From Bacteroidales bacterium (GTDB lineage Bacteria; Bacteroidota; Bacteroidia; Bacteroidales; P3): a stretch of DNA of 64,000 nt. Positions 45,186-52,954 of this stretch are shown here, piece after piece. The translations under genes and the position numbers were made by a program. Each line of letters starts with the position of its first letter. Positions within the stretch are counted from its first letter, which is position 1. The stretch is taken from positions 62,001 to 126,000 of the forward strand of contig JAIKVZ010000025.1 of the NCBI GenBank assembly GCA_024685285.1, read 5' to 3'. The notes beneath the pieces are model-generated. The model was given only the letters and a program-made list of their open reading frames with translations, was not told where the DNA came from and made no database searches.

Positions 45186-45754
45186 ATTTTTTTGAAGCAC
45201 TGTTACTATCGCTGGCTCTCTGTGTCGACACCCTGGTGGTCTCTGCCACCACTGCCCTTCGCAGCAAGATGCCCTACCGACAAGGGCTGCTCATGGCCCT
45301 GATTCTCGGGTTCTGCCAGTTTGCTTTCCCACTCATGGGTGCCATTATCGGCGACGTGGCCCGCTCATTCATCGAGGCGGTCGACCACTGGGTGGCTTTC
45401 GGACTGCTGGCCTTTGTGGGAGGCAAGATGATTGTCGAAGGCATACGCAACGATGATGAGGGCAGTACGTCGAAATACAAAAGCCTAAATGTAGCCACCT
45501 ACTTCCTCCTTGGGATTGCCACCAGTATCGACGGTCTGGCCGTGGGCATAGGTCTCGGACTGGACAACCCAATGAGCACCGTCCTGTGGGTCGTAGCCAC
45601 CATAGGCATTGTCACCTTCATAGTCTCGATGGTTGGTATCTATCTGGGCAAGCGCAACATACCCGTCCCGGAACGCACCGCCAACATCATTGCCGGATTG
45701 GTGCTGATTGGCCTCGGAGCCAAGATACTTATCGAGCACCTGTGGCTGAATTGA
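45182..45754 (+). CDS. mntP: Manganese efflux pump MntP family
   Basis: 190 residues with six spans in two inverted halves. The conserved acidic transport residues appear in ALCVDTLVVSA and TSIDGLAVGIGL. The family exports Mn2+ and protects against manganese excess. No yybP-ykoY riboswitch is recognisable upstream, since the gene is coupled to the ATP-grasp-like gene by ATGA. It ends before repeat copy D. Confidence 0.88.
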   Translation: MNFFEALLLSLALCVDTLVVSATTALRSKMPYRQGLLMALILGFCQFAFPLMGAIIGDVARSFIEAVDHWVAFGLLAFVGGKMIVEGIRNDDEGSTSKYKSLNVATYFLLGIATSIDGLAVGIGLGLDNPMSTVLWVVATIGIVTFIVSMVGIYLGKRNIPVPERTANIIAGLVLIGLGAKILIEHLWLN

Positions 45755-45823
45755 ATCTCAGGAAAATGTTAAAACAGATAGCGGCAAAGTGTTAAAAATT
45801 AACACTATACACCTGTCACCATC

Positions 45824-45910
45824 GGGCTTTGTTCGGAGCGTAAACACCTGAACATCGGCAACTTGCAGCACGCCTCCGATGTTAACCCGACCTTAACCCG
45901 AACCCAACCT
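45824..45910 (+). repeat. 11-bp-unit intergenic repeat, copy D
   Basis: Left motif GGGCTTTGTTCGG (45824-45836); core units AACCCGACCTT (45884-45894) and AACCCGAACCC (45895-45905), preceded by CTCCGATGTT. It sits between the convergent mntP and ispG genes. A 9-bp AT-rich inverted repeat GTTAAATTT/AAATTTAAC (45944-45952, 45972-45980) follows before the ispG stop. Confidence 0.78.
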
Positions 45911-45983
45911 ATCCCAGGCCCTGTGCACCAGCGAGTTACAAATGTTAAATTTCGGCAGGTTTGGAATGTTAAAATTTAACAAT

Positions 45984-47141
45984 TTATGCCTTTAGTATCT
46001 CCTGTACGGAGGCCTTCAGGTCGCGCTCGATGAAGGTCACCAACTCGTCCACCGCGTCCTTCTGGTCTATGTCGCGCTTGACAACCTCCTTGCCTTTGTA
46101 GAGGGTAATCTTGCCGCGGCCGGAGCCAACGTAGCCGTAGTCGGCATCGACCATCTCGCCGGGGCCGTTGACGATGCAGCCCATCACGCCTATCTTCACA
46201 CCAACGAGATGTTTCGTCTTCTCTTTTATCTCACGCAGGGCCGTCTGGATGTCGTATTGCGTGCGGCCGCACGAGGGGCAGGCAATGTACTCGGGCTGCG
46301 TGATGCGGGCACCGACGGCCTGCAAAATGTCGTAGGCGATGGGCATCTCGCGCTCGGGGTCTTCAGTGAGACTAACGCGGATGGTGTCGCCTATGCCGTC
46401 GAGCAGCAGCGCCCCGATGCCGGCAGCACTCTTGAGGCGTCCCTGCATGCCGTCGCCCGCCTCGGTAACACCCAAGTGTATGGGGTAGTCCATGCCGAGG
46501 GCGTGCATCTTGCTGACGAAGAGGCGCGTGCTGTCGACCATCACCTTGACGTTTGAGGCTTTCATAGAGAAGACCAGGTCGTGGAAATCCTGCTGACGGC
46601 AGACCTCGGCGAACTCGATGGCCGACTGTGCCATGCCCTCGGGCGTGTTGCCGTAGCGGCTCATGATGCGCTCGCTCAACGAGCCATGGTTGGTGCCGAT
46701 GCGCATGGCCGTGTGGTGACGCTTGCAGATGTCGATGAGCGAGGCCATCCTCTCCCCTATCCGCTTCAGTTCGTCGTTGTATTCCTGCTCGGTGAACTCC
46801 AGCTTGCCGGTGTTGCGGTCGGTATAGTTGCCAGGGTTGACGCGCACCTTCTCCACCAGCGTGGCGGCCACCTCGGCGGCCTTGGGATTGAAGTGGATGT
46901 CGGCCACTATCGGCACCTCGCAACCGCGGCGCAGCAGTTCCTCCTTGATGCGGCCAAGATTCTCGGCGGCACGTGCGTCGGGCGCGGTGATACGCACCAG
47001 TTCACATCCCGCCTCGACCATTCTCAGTGTCTGCTCCACGGTTGCCTGCGTGTCCATCGTGTCGGTGTTGGTCATGCTCTGCACGCGGACGGGCGCTCCC
47101 CCGCCCAGCGTCAGGCCCCCTATATGTATTTGCCTGCTCAT
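45984..47141 (-). CDS. ispG: 4-hydroxy-3-methylbut-2-en-1-yl diphosphate synthase, two-domain form
   Basis: [4Fe-4S] enzyme of the MEP pathway. 385 residues: TIM-barrel domain (VQSMTNTDTMD, IVADIHFNPKAA, RINPGNY-like RVNPGNYTDR, LGVTEAGDG) then the iron-sulfur domain with C288 and C291 (ACPSCGRT), C322 (MGCIVNGPGE) and E329. Sequence in both halves resembles the Bacteroidota/Chlamydia type, yet that type normally carries an extra 200-residue domain (A*) between them, making about 600 residues; here the barrel passes straight into the cluster domain near residue 280. ATG 47141 is 3 bp after the lipoprotein stop; a TTG one codon earlier is possible. Confidence 0.95.
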   Translation of the reverse strand: MSRQIHIGGLTLGGGAPVRVQSMTNTDTMDTQATVEQTLRMVEAGCELVRITAPDARAAENLGRIKEELLRRGCEVPIVADIHFNPKAAEVAATLVEKVRVNPGNYTDRNTGKLEFTEQEYNDELKRIGERMASLIDICKRHHTAMRIGTNHGSLSERIMSRYGNTPEGMAQSAIEFAEVCRQQDFHDLVFSMKASNVKVMVDSTRLFVSKMHALGMDYPIHLGVTEAGDGMQGRLKSAAGIGALLLDGIGDTIRVSLTEDPEREMPIAYDILQAVGARITQPEYIACPSCGRTQYDIQTALREIKEKTKHLVGVKIGVMGCIVNGPGEMVDADYGYVGSGRGKITLYKGKEVVKRDIDQKDAVDELVTFIERDLKASVQEILKA

Positions 47142-47144
47142 CAA

Positions 47145-47588
47145 TTATTGTCTTTTAAAATTAAAGTAAATGTATTCCGTCCGAATATACGTACCTTCAT
47201 AATCGGTTATATCCAGTTTAGATGATAAACGGAGTTTCTTCTTATTCAACTTCTCTATATTGTACAATTCATGTCCACCGTCGCTCCTTTCAATCCGCAA
47301 GGAACCAGAGCTAATACTATATGAAAACACGGTTGTGTCATTGGTGCTCACTTGATATTTATATCCAGTTCCATCGGAATAGAATTCCATATAAAGATTG
47401 TTCGTCTCAACTGTTACCGAACCTGTAGATGACGTGTGGCTTACGTCTTCTCCATTCATATAGTTGGCATCTCCCTCCATACTTGTGATTTGCCATTTGC
47501 CGACAATAAGTTCGTCGTTGTCTTTGCTGCACGAAGTCATCATCATTATGGCCGCCATCACCGCGCATACTAACATTAATCTCTTCAT
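47145..47588 (-). CDS. Lipocalin-like lipoprotein
   Basis: 147-residue lipoprotein with lipobox MTSC (Cys20). After LIVGKWQITSMEGDA, typical for lipocalin-like domains of Bacteroidota, the chain is beta-rich (LYMEFYSDGTGYKYQV, FSYSISSGSLRIE). Ligand unknown. ATG at 47588 (rather than the in-frame start at 47618) gives a compact signal peptide. AT content and codon use are less optimal than in ispG next to it. It is 62 bp after the DUF2027-like gene. Confidence 0.75.
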   Translation of the reverse strand: MKRLMLVCAVMAAIMMMTSCSKDNDELIVGKWQITSMEGDANYMNGEDVSHTSSTGSVTVETNNLYMEFYSDGTGYKYQVSTNDTTVFSYSISSGSLRIERSDGGHELYNIEKLNKKKLRLSSKLDITDYEGTYIRTEYIYFNFKRQ

Positions 47589-47650
47589 TGTCTCAATGTG
47601 TTTATTGTTTGACTTCAATTTCTTGTATCATCTGGTCAGTTTCACCGCGC

Positions 47651-48013
47651 TCACGATATGCGTGCGATGGTACGTTGTAGGCTCAAAATCTGCGATTTCA
47701 ACTGCTTGATCTGGTCTTGCAGATTCGCGTTCTGGCTACGGAGCTTTCTATTTTCCTCAATGAGTTCGTACTGCGTCGGCTCGCGGTGCTCCTCTTTGGC
47801 GCGCTGCACAACGGTTTGGCCAATGGTTTGGTCATTGAAGGCCTTAGCTATCCCGGTCTGGTCGGCTACGCGGATGAGCTCATTGGGCGCAAACGGCATG
47901 TCGAAGCCGCTCTCGTCCTCTACGTACACCTGCCCTCCTTGTATCTTCTTCACAATTCCTCCGCCGATGGCGTTGAGGAATTTCACTTTGTCGCCTATTT
48001 CAAATTGTGCCAT
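47651..48013 (-). CDS. DUF2027-like N-terminal domain protein with coiled coil
   Basis: 120 residues. The first 50 residues (FEIGDKVKFLNAIGGGIVKKI, VYVEDESGFDMPF, cited in part) match the N-terminal beta domain of DUF2027/Smr-type proteins of Bacteroidota. Instead of the C-terminal Smr nuclease domain this protein ends in a coiled coil (LIEENRKLRSQNANLQDQI). It is thus either a short paralog or a shortened form. It starts 3 bp after the mpl stop and probably shares its mRNA. Confidence 0.7.
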   Translation of the reverse strand: MAQFEIGDKVKFLNAIGGGIVKKIQGGQVYVEDESGFDMPFAPNELIRVADQTGIAKAFNDQTIGQTVVQRAKEEHREPTQYELIEENRKLRSQNANLQDQIKQLKSQILSLQRTIARIS

Positions 48014-48016
48014 AAC

Positions 48017-49456
48017 TTATAGTATTTCGTTTGCCAGTTGGTTGAAGTCGATGCCGTCGAAGTTGCCGCTACTCATCATCAGCAAATTGATTGCGTTATT
48101 GTGCGATTGCGTTATTGTGTTAGTGGTTGATGCGTCATTAGTAACGCATTTACGCATTAACGCAATAACGCGTTCAACCAGTTTCTTACTGTCAGTGAAG
48201 ACCTCGACATTTCCGCCGAAGGCCTTGCGCACCTCCTCTGGGTCGAGGGGCGGCAGTTTCTTGAGCTGCAGGGCGTGCTGGCTGAAGTAGACGCAACGCA
48301 CGTCGGCCTCGTCCATCGTGCCGCGGTACTGTTGCAGGAACTCCTGTGTCAGCGAGCTGAAGGTGTGCAGTTCCATGCAGGCCACCAGCTTGCGTCCGGG
48401 GTACTGCTCGCGCATGGCGTGGATGGTGGCGCGGAGCTTCGACGGTGCATGGGCAAAGTCCTTATAGACTGCACAGGTATCGCTCTTCTTCACCAACTCC
48501 AAGCGCTTGCTGGCACCCTCGAAGGTGCTTATCGCCTCATCAAACTGCTCGTCGGTGACGCCCACCTGACGGCAAGCGAGCCGTGCGGCGGTAAGGTTGA
48601 GCAGGTTATGATGGCCGAAGACCTGCAACGGTGTCTTCGGATTATTCTGAACATTCCGATTAATCAGATAAGTGACACCATTCTCAACGATATGCTCCGG
48701 GCAGACATACGGCAACTTCTGTATGTCGGTGCGCTGGTTCTCCACCGCCACGCGGTGCACCTCTTTGTCTTCATCGCAATATATGAGAACTCCTGTGGAG
48801 TTCGACAGACCGGCCGGTTCAATTAGGTTGATAAACTGTGCAAATTGGTCGCGGTAGATGTCGAACGTCGGGAAGACGTTGATATGGTCCCACTCGATGC
48901 CGGTGATGATGGCCACGTTGGGCTTGTAGAGGTGGAACTTGGGGCGGCGGTCGATGGGCGAAGTCAGGTACTCGTCACCCTCGATGACCATCACCTTGGC
49001 GGTGTGGCTCAGGCGCACCATCACCTCAAAGCCCTTGAGCTGCGCGCCCACCATATAGTCGGCCTCGATGCCGCAGTGTGCCAGCACGTGCAGTATCATC
49101 GCCGTGGTCGTCGTCTTGCCGTGCGAACCGCCCACCACAATGCGCAGCTTGTCCTTCGACTGCTCATAGAGGTATTCGGGGTAGCTGTAAATCTTCAGCC
49201 CCAACTCTTGAGCCCTTAATAACTCGGGATTGTCGATGCGAGCGTGCATACCCAGCACCACGGCGTCGAGGTCGGGCGTAATCCTCTCCGGATGCCACCC
49301 GAACTCTTTCGGCAGCAAGCCATATTTCTCCAGTCGACTTTTGGCAGGGTCGAATATCTCGTCATCGGAACCCGTGACGGTGATGCCCTTCTGGCAGAGG
49401 GCTATGGCGAGGTTGTGCATGGCGCTTCCGCCAATAGCTATAAAATGTACTTTCAT
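48017..49456 (-). CDS. mpl: UDP-MurNAc:L-Ala-gamma-D-Glu-meso-DAP ligase
   Basis: Murein-recycling ligase that joins recycled tripeptide to UDP-MurNAc. 479 residues. N-terminal Rossmann HFIAIGGSAMHNLA, ATP loop VVGGSHGKTTTTAM, EGDEYLTSP, GIEWDHINVFPT and the C-terminal KDFAHAPSK are characteristic. Near residues 425-456 the coding sequence contains palindromic and tandemly repeated DNA (48089-48171) read as TNDASTTNTITQSHNNAIN; after it the conserved MMSSGNFDG resumes. ATG overlaps the HD gene stop by 4 bp. Confidence 0.93.
   Translation of the reverse strand: MKVHFIAIGGSAMHNLAIALCQKGITVTGSDDEIFDPAKSRLEKYGLLPKEFGWHPERITPDLDAVVLGMHARIDNPELLRAQELGLKIYSYPEYLYEQSKDKLRIVVGGSHGKTTTTAMILHVLAHCGIEADYMVGAQLKGFEVMVRLSHTAKVMVIEGDEYLTSPIDRRPKFHLYKPNVAIITGIEWDHINVFPTFDIYRDQFAQFINLIEPAGLSNSTGVLIYCDEDKEVHRVAVENQRTDIQKLPYVCPEHIVENGVTYLINRNVQNNPKTPLQVFGHHNLLNLTAARLACRQVGVTDEQFDEAISTFEGASKRLELVKKSDTCAVYKDFAHAPSKLRATIHAMREQYPGRKLVACMELHTFSSLTQEFLQQYRGTMDEADVRCVYFSQHALQLKKLPPLDPEEVRKAFGGNVEVFTDSKKLVERVIALMRKCVTNDASTTNTITQSHNNAINLLMMSSGNFDGIDFNQLANEIL
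48089..48171. repeat. Palindrome-rich insertion in mpl
   Basis: Two tandem copies of GATTGCGTTATTGTG (48089-48103, 48105-48119; period 16). GCGTTATTG of both copies is complementary to CAATAACGC at 48163-48171. Between them ATGCGT (48130-48135) faces ACGCAT (48144-48149). The reading frame stays open through it. Confidence 0.75.
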
Positions 49457-50628
49457 CTATTACTGTCTTTAGGGTAATACATATAATATTTAGTCACCTG
49501 TTTCTCGAGGAAGTGGCGGTCGAGCTGGTCACTGGCCTCGCCTATGGGTAGACAGCGGCCGTCCTTATAGAGGACCTTTATCTCATAGTCGTTGAAGTCG
49601 TATGAGCGGTTGCTGAGGCGGCCCGTACCCTCAAAGTATGACGGCTCCGGCTCGGGAAACGGCTCATTGCTGAAACGAATGGCCGGCAGTCTGCGACTTA
49701 CAAGGTTGTGGCTCAAAGTGCTGAGCACGGTGTCGGGGCTATTCTGCCACTGCTTGACGGCCACCATTACATCGCCGTCGTCAAGTCCGGCAAAAAGGTC
49801 GAGGAGGTCCGGGTTGCTACGAAAATCGTTCTCGCTGTAGAAGTGCTGCAAGAACGGTTGCAGAGCCGAGCCTTGGCATGGGGCGACGATGTCACGGGCG
49901 CGCTTCAAGACGTTGAGCAGCAACTGGTCGGCGGCGATGACTGTCTTGTGCATATAGACCTGCCAGTACATCAGGCGGCGGCTGATGATGAACTTCTCAA
50001 CACTGTAAATACCTTTCTCGTCCACCACCAATTCGTCGTTGCTGACATTGAGCATGGAGATGATGCGGTCGGTTCCCACCACACCCTCACTCACACCGGT
50101 GAAAAAGCTGTCGCGTCCCAGATAGTCCAGGCGGTCCACATCAAGTTGGCTGCTGACTAACTGGTGCAGGAAGTGCTTTGGGTACTCGTTGCGGAATATG
50201 GCCAAGGCCACGTCCAATTCGCCGTGCAATGGCGAGCCTGGGTCGCTGTTCATGCGTTCCATCATCATCTGCGTAATGGCTTCGTGGCTGGCACCCACGA
50301 GCACACGCTCCGACAGGTGCGAAAACGGCCCGTGGCCTATGTCGTGCAGCAGTATGGCCAACTGGGCACCGCGAAACTCCTCGTCGCTAATAACGACCCC
50401 TTTCTGGCGCAGCACCTCCAGCGCACGGTCCATAAGGTTGAGCGCACCAAGCATGTGGCTGAAACGGGTGTGCATTGCCCCAGGGTAGACAAGATAGGAA
50501 AAACCCAACTGCTTGATACGGCGCTGGCGCTGGAACCATGGGTGCTCAATAGCTGCGAATACAACAGGGTCGTCGACAGCCAGAAAGCCGTCGTATACAG
50601 GGTCGTTTATAATTTTGTGCTTGTTCAT
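49453..50628 (-). CDS. HD-domain phosphohydrolase
   Basis: 391 residues of the dNTPase/YdhJ-like HD superfamily. The metal-binding motifs are HTRFSH, LLHDIGHGPFSH (His-Asp) and a later Asp in DVDRLDYLGRDSFF. No signal peptide. Substrate could be a dNTP or a nucleotide second messenger; sequence does not settle it. ATG at 50628 (MNKHKIINDPVYDGF) gives the family N-terminus; the frame is open to 50682. It is the first gene of a probable HD-mpl-DUF2027-lipoprotein-ispG unit from the promoter at 50697-50704. Confidence 0.88.
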   Translation of the reverse strand: MNKHKIINDPVYDGFLAVDDPVVFAAIEHPWFQRQRRIKQLGFSYLVYPGAMHTRFSHMLGALNLMDRALEVLRQKGVVISDEEFRGAQLAILLHDIGHGPFSHLSERVLVGASHEAITQMMMERMNSDPGSPLHGELDVALAIFRNEYPKHFLHQLVSSQLDVDRLDYLGRDSFFTGVSEGVVGTDRIISMLNVSNDELVVDEKGIYSVEKFIISRRLMYWQVYMHKTVIAADQLLLNVLKRARDIVAPCQGSALQPFLQHFYSENDFRSNPDLLDLFAGLDDGDVMVAVKQWQNSPDTVLSTLSHNLVSRRLPAIRFSNEPFPEPEPSYFEGTGRLSNRSYDFNDYEIKVLYKDGRCLPIGEASDQLDRHFLEKQVTKYYMYYPKDSNR

Positions 50629-50696
50629 CTCTTTGTTTATTGTTAAGACCTCAATGCCAACCACATAACAACGTGGCAACATCCTTGCCTAAAATG

Positions 50697-50704
50697 CAAA
50701 TATA
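50697..50704 (-). promoter_or_regulatory. TAnnTTTG promoter box of the HD-mpl unit
   Basis: TATATTTG on the minus strand, about 68 nt before the ATG at 50628. Confidence 0.6.
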
Positions 50705-50790
50705 CACAAAAAATCCCGAAAAATGTACTTATGAATGAAAATATTTTTTACTATGCGACTAATATTTCAGAACTATCCGAATAGTTTCTC

Positions 50791-51717
50791 CTATACGCCG
50801 TCTTTGCGGTAGTGCGGGTGGCAGGCGGTTATGGTGGAGCGCAGGATGTCGGGCGTAAGGTGGGTGTAGATCTCGGTGGTGGTGATGCTCTCGTGACCCA
50901 ACATCTCCTGCACGGCGCGCAGGTCGGCACCATTCTGCACTAATTCGGTGGCAAAGCTGTGGCGCAGCGAGTGCGGGCTGACGCGCTTGGCAATGCCGGC
51001 CTTGTGTGCGGCCTCTTTGAGGAACATGAAGACGTAGCTGCGCGAAATATGGGTCCCCAAACGGTTAAGGAACACATAGTTCTCCTCGCCTCGCTTGGGT
51101 TGTATGTGGCAGCGCACCGTGTCGATGTAAAGGCTCAGCAGGTCCAAGGCGTGCGGGGCTATAGGCACCCAGCGCTCTTTGTCGCCTTTGCCCACTATGT
51201 GCAGACCCTGCTCGTCGGGATAGATGTTGGAGAGTTTCATGCCCACTAACTCCGACACCCGCAGGCCGCAGCAGTAGAGCACCTCGACCATGGCATGGTT
51301 GCGCGCCTGATCGGGCTGGCTCAGGTCGAAGGTGGCTTGAATGGCGCTTATGTCGGCATCGCTCAGCACGTCGGGCAGGTGCCTGCCGCGCGATGGCATT
51401 GGCAGCAGCTCGGCAGGGTTGTCGGCGGCATCGGCCTCGAGTTCGAGCCACTTGAAGAACATCCTCCATCCCGAAATCAAGCGGCACTGGGTGGTTACGG
51501 CAATGCCGGTTTGCTGCATATCGAGCAGCAGTTGGCGCAGGTGGTCGACAGTGATTTCCGCCGGCTCCAACCGGGCCTCGACGCCATAGTGCTCCAGATG
51601 AGCAAAATCGGCCATATAGGCTTTGACCGAATTGTCCTGCAGCCCACGCTCAAGGTTGAGGTAGGCCGTGTATCCGCGCTCATGTCGCGCCCAAGTCTGT
51701 TCCAACTCGTCCTTCAT
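50791..51717 (-). CDS. xerD: Tyrosine recombinase XerD
   Basis: Resolves chromosome dimers at dif with a XerC partner. 308 residues. The catalytic set is visible: Arg in CCGLRVSELVGM, Lys in the beta-hairpin (VGKGDKERWVP), HSLRHSFATEL (His-x-x-Arg), HES (GHESITTTEIYTHL, with His and the nucleophilic Tyr). An N-terminal SAM-like domain precedes. No mobile element surrounds it, so the chromosomal Xer role is likely. XerC versus XerD naming is by general resemblance. Confidence 0.9.
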   Translation of the reverse strand: MKDELEQTWARHERGYTAYLNLERGLQDNSVKAYMADFAHLEHYGVEARLEPAEITVDHLRQLLLDMQQTGIAVTTQCRLISGWRMFFKWLELEADAADNPAELLPMPSRGRHLPDVLSDADISAIQATFDLSQPDQARNHAMVEVLYCCGLRVSELVGMKLSNIYPDEQGLHIVGKGDKERWVPIAPHALDLLSLYIDTVRCHIQPKRGEENYVFLNRLGTHISRSYVFMFLKEAAHKAGIAKRVSPHSLRHSFATELVQNGADLRAVQEMLGHESITTTEIYTHLTPDILRSTITACHPHYRKDGV

Positions 51718-51728
51718 ATTTTGTGGTG

Positions 51729-51736
51729 CAAAAATA
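51729..51736 (-). promoter_or_regulatory. TAnnTTTG promoter box of xerD
   Basis: TATTTTTG on the minus strand, 11 nt before the xerD ATG, predicting a leader of about 6 nt. It is divergent to the gapA promoter 41 bp away. Confidence 0.6.
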
Positions 51737-51777
51737 CAAAAAAATTCGCATAAAGTGTCAGTATTAAAAAAAAAGTG

Positions 51778-51785
51778 TATATTTG
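51778..51785 (+). promoter_or_regulatory. TAnnTTTG promoter box of gapA
   Basis: TATATTTG, 51 nt before the gapA ATG at 51837; the leader is A/T-rich. Confidence 0.65.
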
Positions 51786-51836
51786 TAGAACAAAATAAAA
51801 TCGAATTATTAACCTAATTAATTAAAAATCAATAAT

Positions 51837-52844
51837 ATGGTAAAAGTAGCAATCAATGGTTTCGGCCGAATTGGCCGTATGTCTTTCCGCGCCATGCTGG
51901 CCCACCCCGAGCTGGAAATCGTGGCCATCAACGACTTGACCAGCGCCGACACCCTGGCCTACCTCTTCAAATACGATTCTGTGCACGAGAACTTTGACGG
52001 CGAAGTGCACGCCGAAGGCGAGTACCTCGTGGTGAACGGCAAAAAGGTGAAAATATATGCCGAGCGCGACCCGCAGAACCTCCCCTGGAAGGATCTCGGT
52101 GTTGACATCGTGGTCGAGAGCACCGGTCTGTTCAAGAAACGCGAGCAGATGATGAAGCACATCAACGCCGGTGCCAAGAAGGTCATCCTCACCGTGCCCG
52201 CCGGCAAGGCCGACGATGTGGACGCCACCGTGGTGATGGGTGTGAACGACAACGTTCTGACCAAGGATATGCAACTCGTCAGCAACGCCAGCTGCACCAC
52301 CAACTGCTTGGCTCCCGTGGCCAAAGTGCTCAACGACAAGTTCGGTATTAAACGCGGCTTGATGAACACTATCCACAGCTACACCAACGACCAGAAGATA
52401 CTCGACCAGCCGCACAGCGACCTGCGCCGCGCCCGTGCCGCTGCCGTGTCGATCATCCCCACCTCGTCGGGTGCCGCCAAGGCCGTGGGTCTGGTAATCC
52501 CCGAGCTGATGGGCAAACTGGACGGCTTTGCCATGCGCGTGCCCACTCCCGACGGCAGCGTCGTGGACCTCACCGCCGAGCTCAACCGCAACGTCACCAA
52601 AGAGGAAGTCAACGCCGCCATCAAGGAGGCCGCCGAAGGCCCCATGAAGGGTGTCCTCCAGTATGTTGACGAGCCCATCGTGAGCATCGACATCATCGAC
52701 AACACCAACAGCTCCATCTTCGACAGCCTGCTCACCCAGGTCATGGACGGCAACTTCGTGAAAATTGTCAGCTGGTACGACAACGAGAAAGGCTACAGTA
52801 CCCGCGTGGGCGACCTGGCAGCCAAACTCGCCACCCTGCTCTAA
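51837..52844 (+). CDS. gapA: Glyceraldehyde-3-phosphate dehydrogenase, type I
   Basis: Glycolytic NAD enzyme. 335 residues. N-terminal NGFGRIGR, catalytic C153 in SNASCTTNCLAP, the His in THSYT-like IHSYTNDQ, and the C-terminal WYDNEKGYSTRV are visible. It uses highly biased codons like serC and korAB, so expression is strong. It ends at a classical terminator and follows xerD divergently. A long antisense frame covers it but is a codon-bias artefact. Confidence 0.97.
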   Translation: MVKVAINGFGRIGRMSFRAMLAHPELEIVAINDLTSADTLAYLFKYDSVHENFDGEVHAEGEYLVVNGKKVKIYAERDPQNLPWKDLGVDIVVESTGLFKKREQMMKHINAGAKKVILTVPAGKADDVDATVVMGVNDNVLTKDMQLVSNASCTTNCLAPVAKVLNDKFGIKRGLMNTIHSYTNDQKILDQPHSDLRRARAAAVSIIPTSSGAAKAVGLVIPELMGKLDGFAMRVPTPDGSVVDLTAELNRNVTKEEVNAAIKEAAEGPMKGVLQYVDEPIVSIDIIDNTNSSIFDSLLTQVMDGNFVKIVSWYDNEKGYSTRVGDLAAKLATLL

Positions 52845-52865
52845 AACAACAGGAAAACTATCAGA

Positions 52866-52893
52866 GGGATTCTCCGGAACAACGGGGAATCCC
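52866..52893 (+). terminator. Intrinsic terminator of gapA
   Basis: 10-bp stem GGGATTCTCC (52866-52875) and GGGGAATCCC (52884-52893) with one U-G pair and an 8-nt loop, followed by CC and TTTTTT. Confidence 0.92.
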
Positions 52894-52954
52894 CCTTTTT
52901 TGAATCTTGCCGCCAACAAACAAGTAACGCAAACCAAACAACACCGCACCTGCA

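Noticed and set aside
50791-51717. Integrase of a mobile element
   Set aside because: No att repeats, tRNA, or other mobile genes nearby; sequence and length fit chromosomal XerD.
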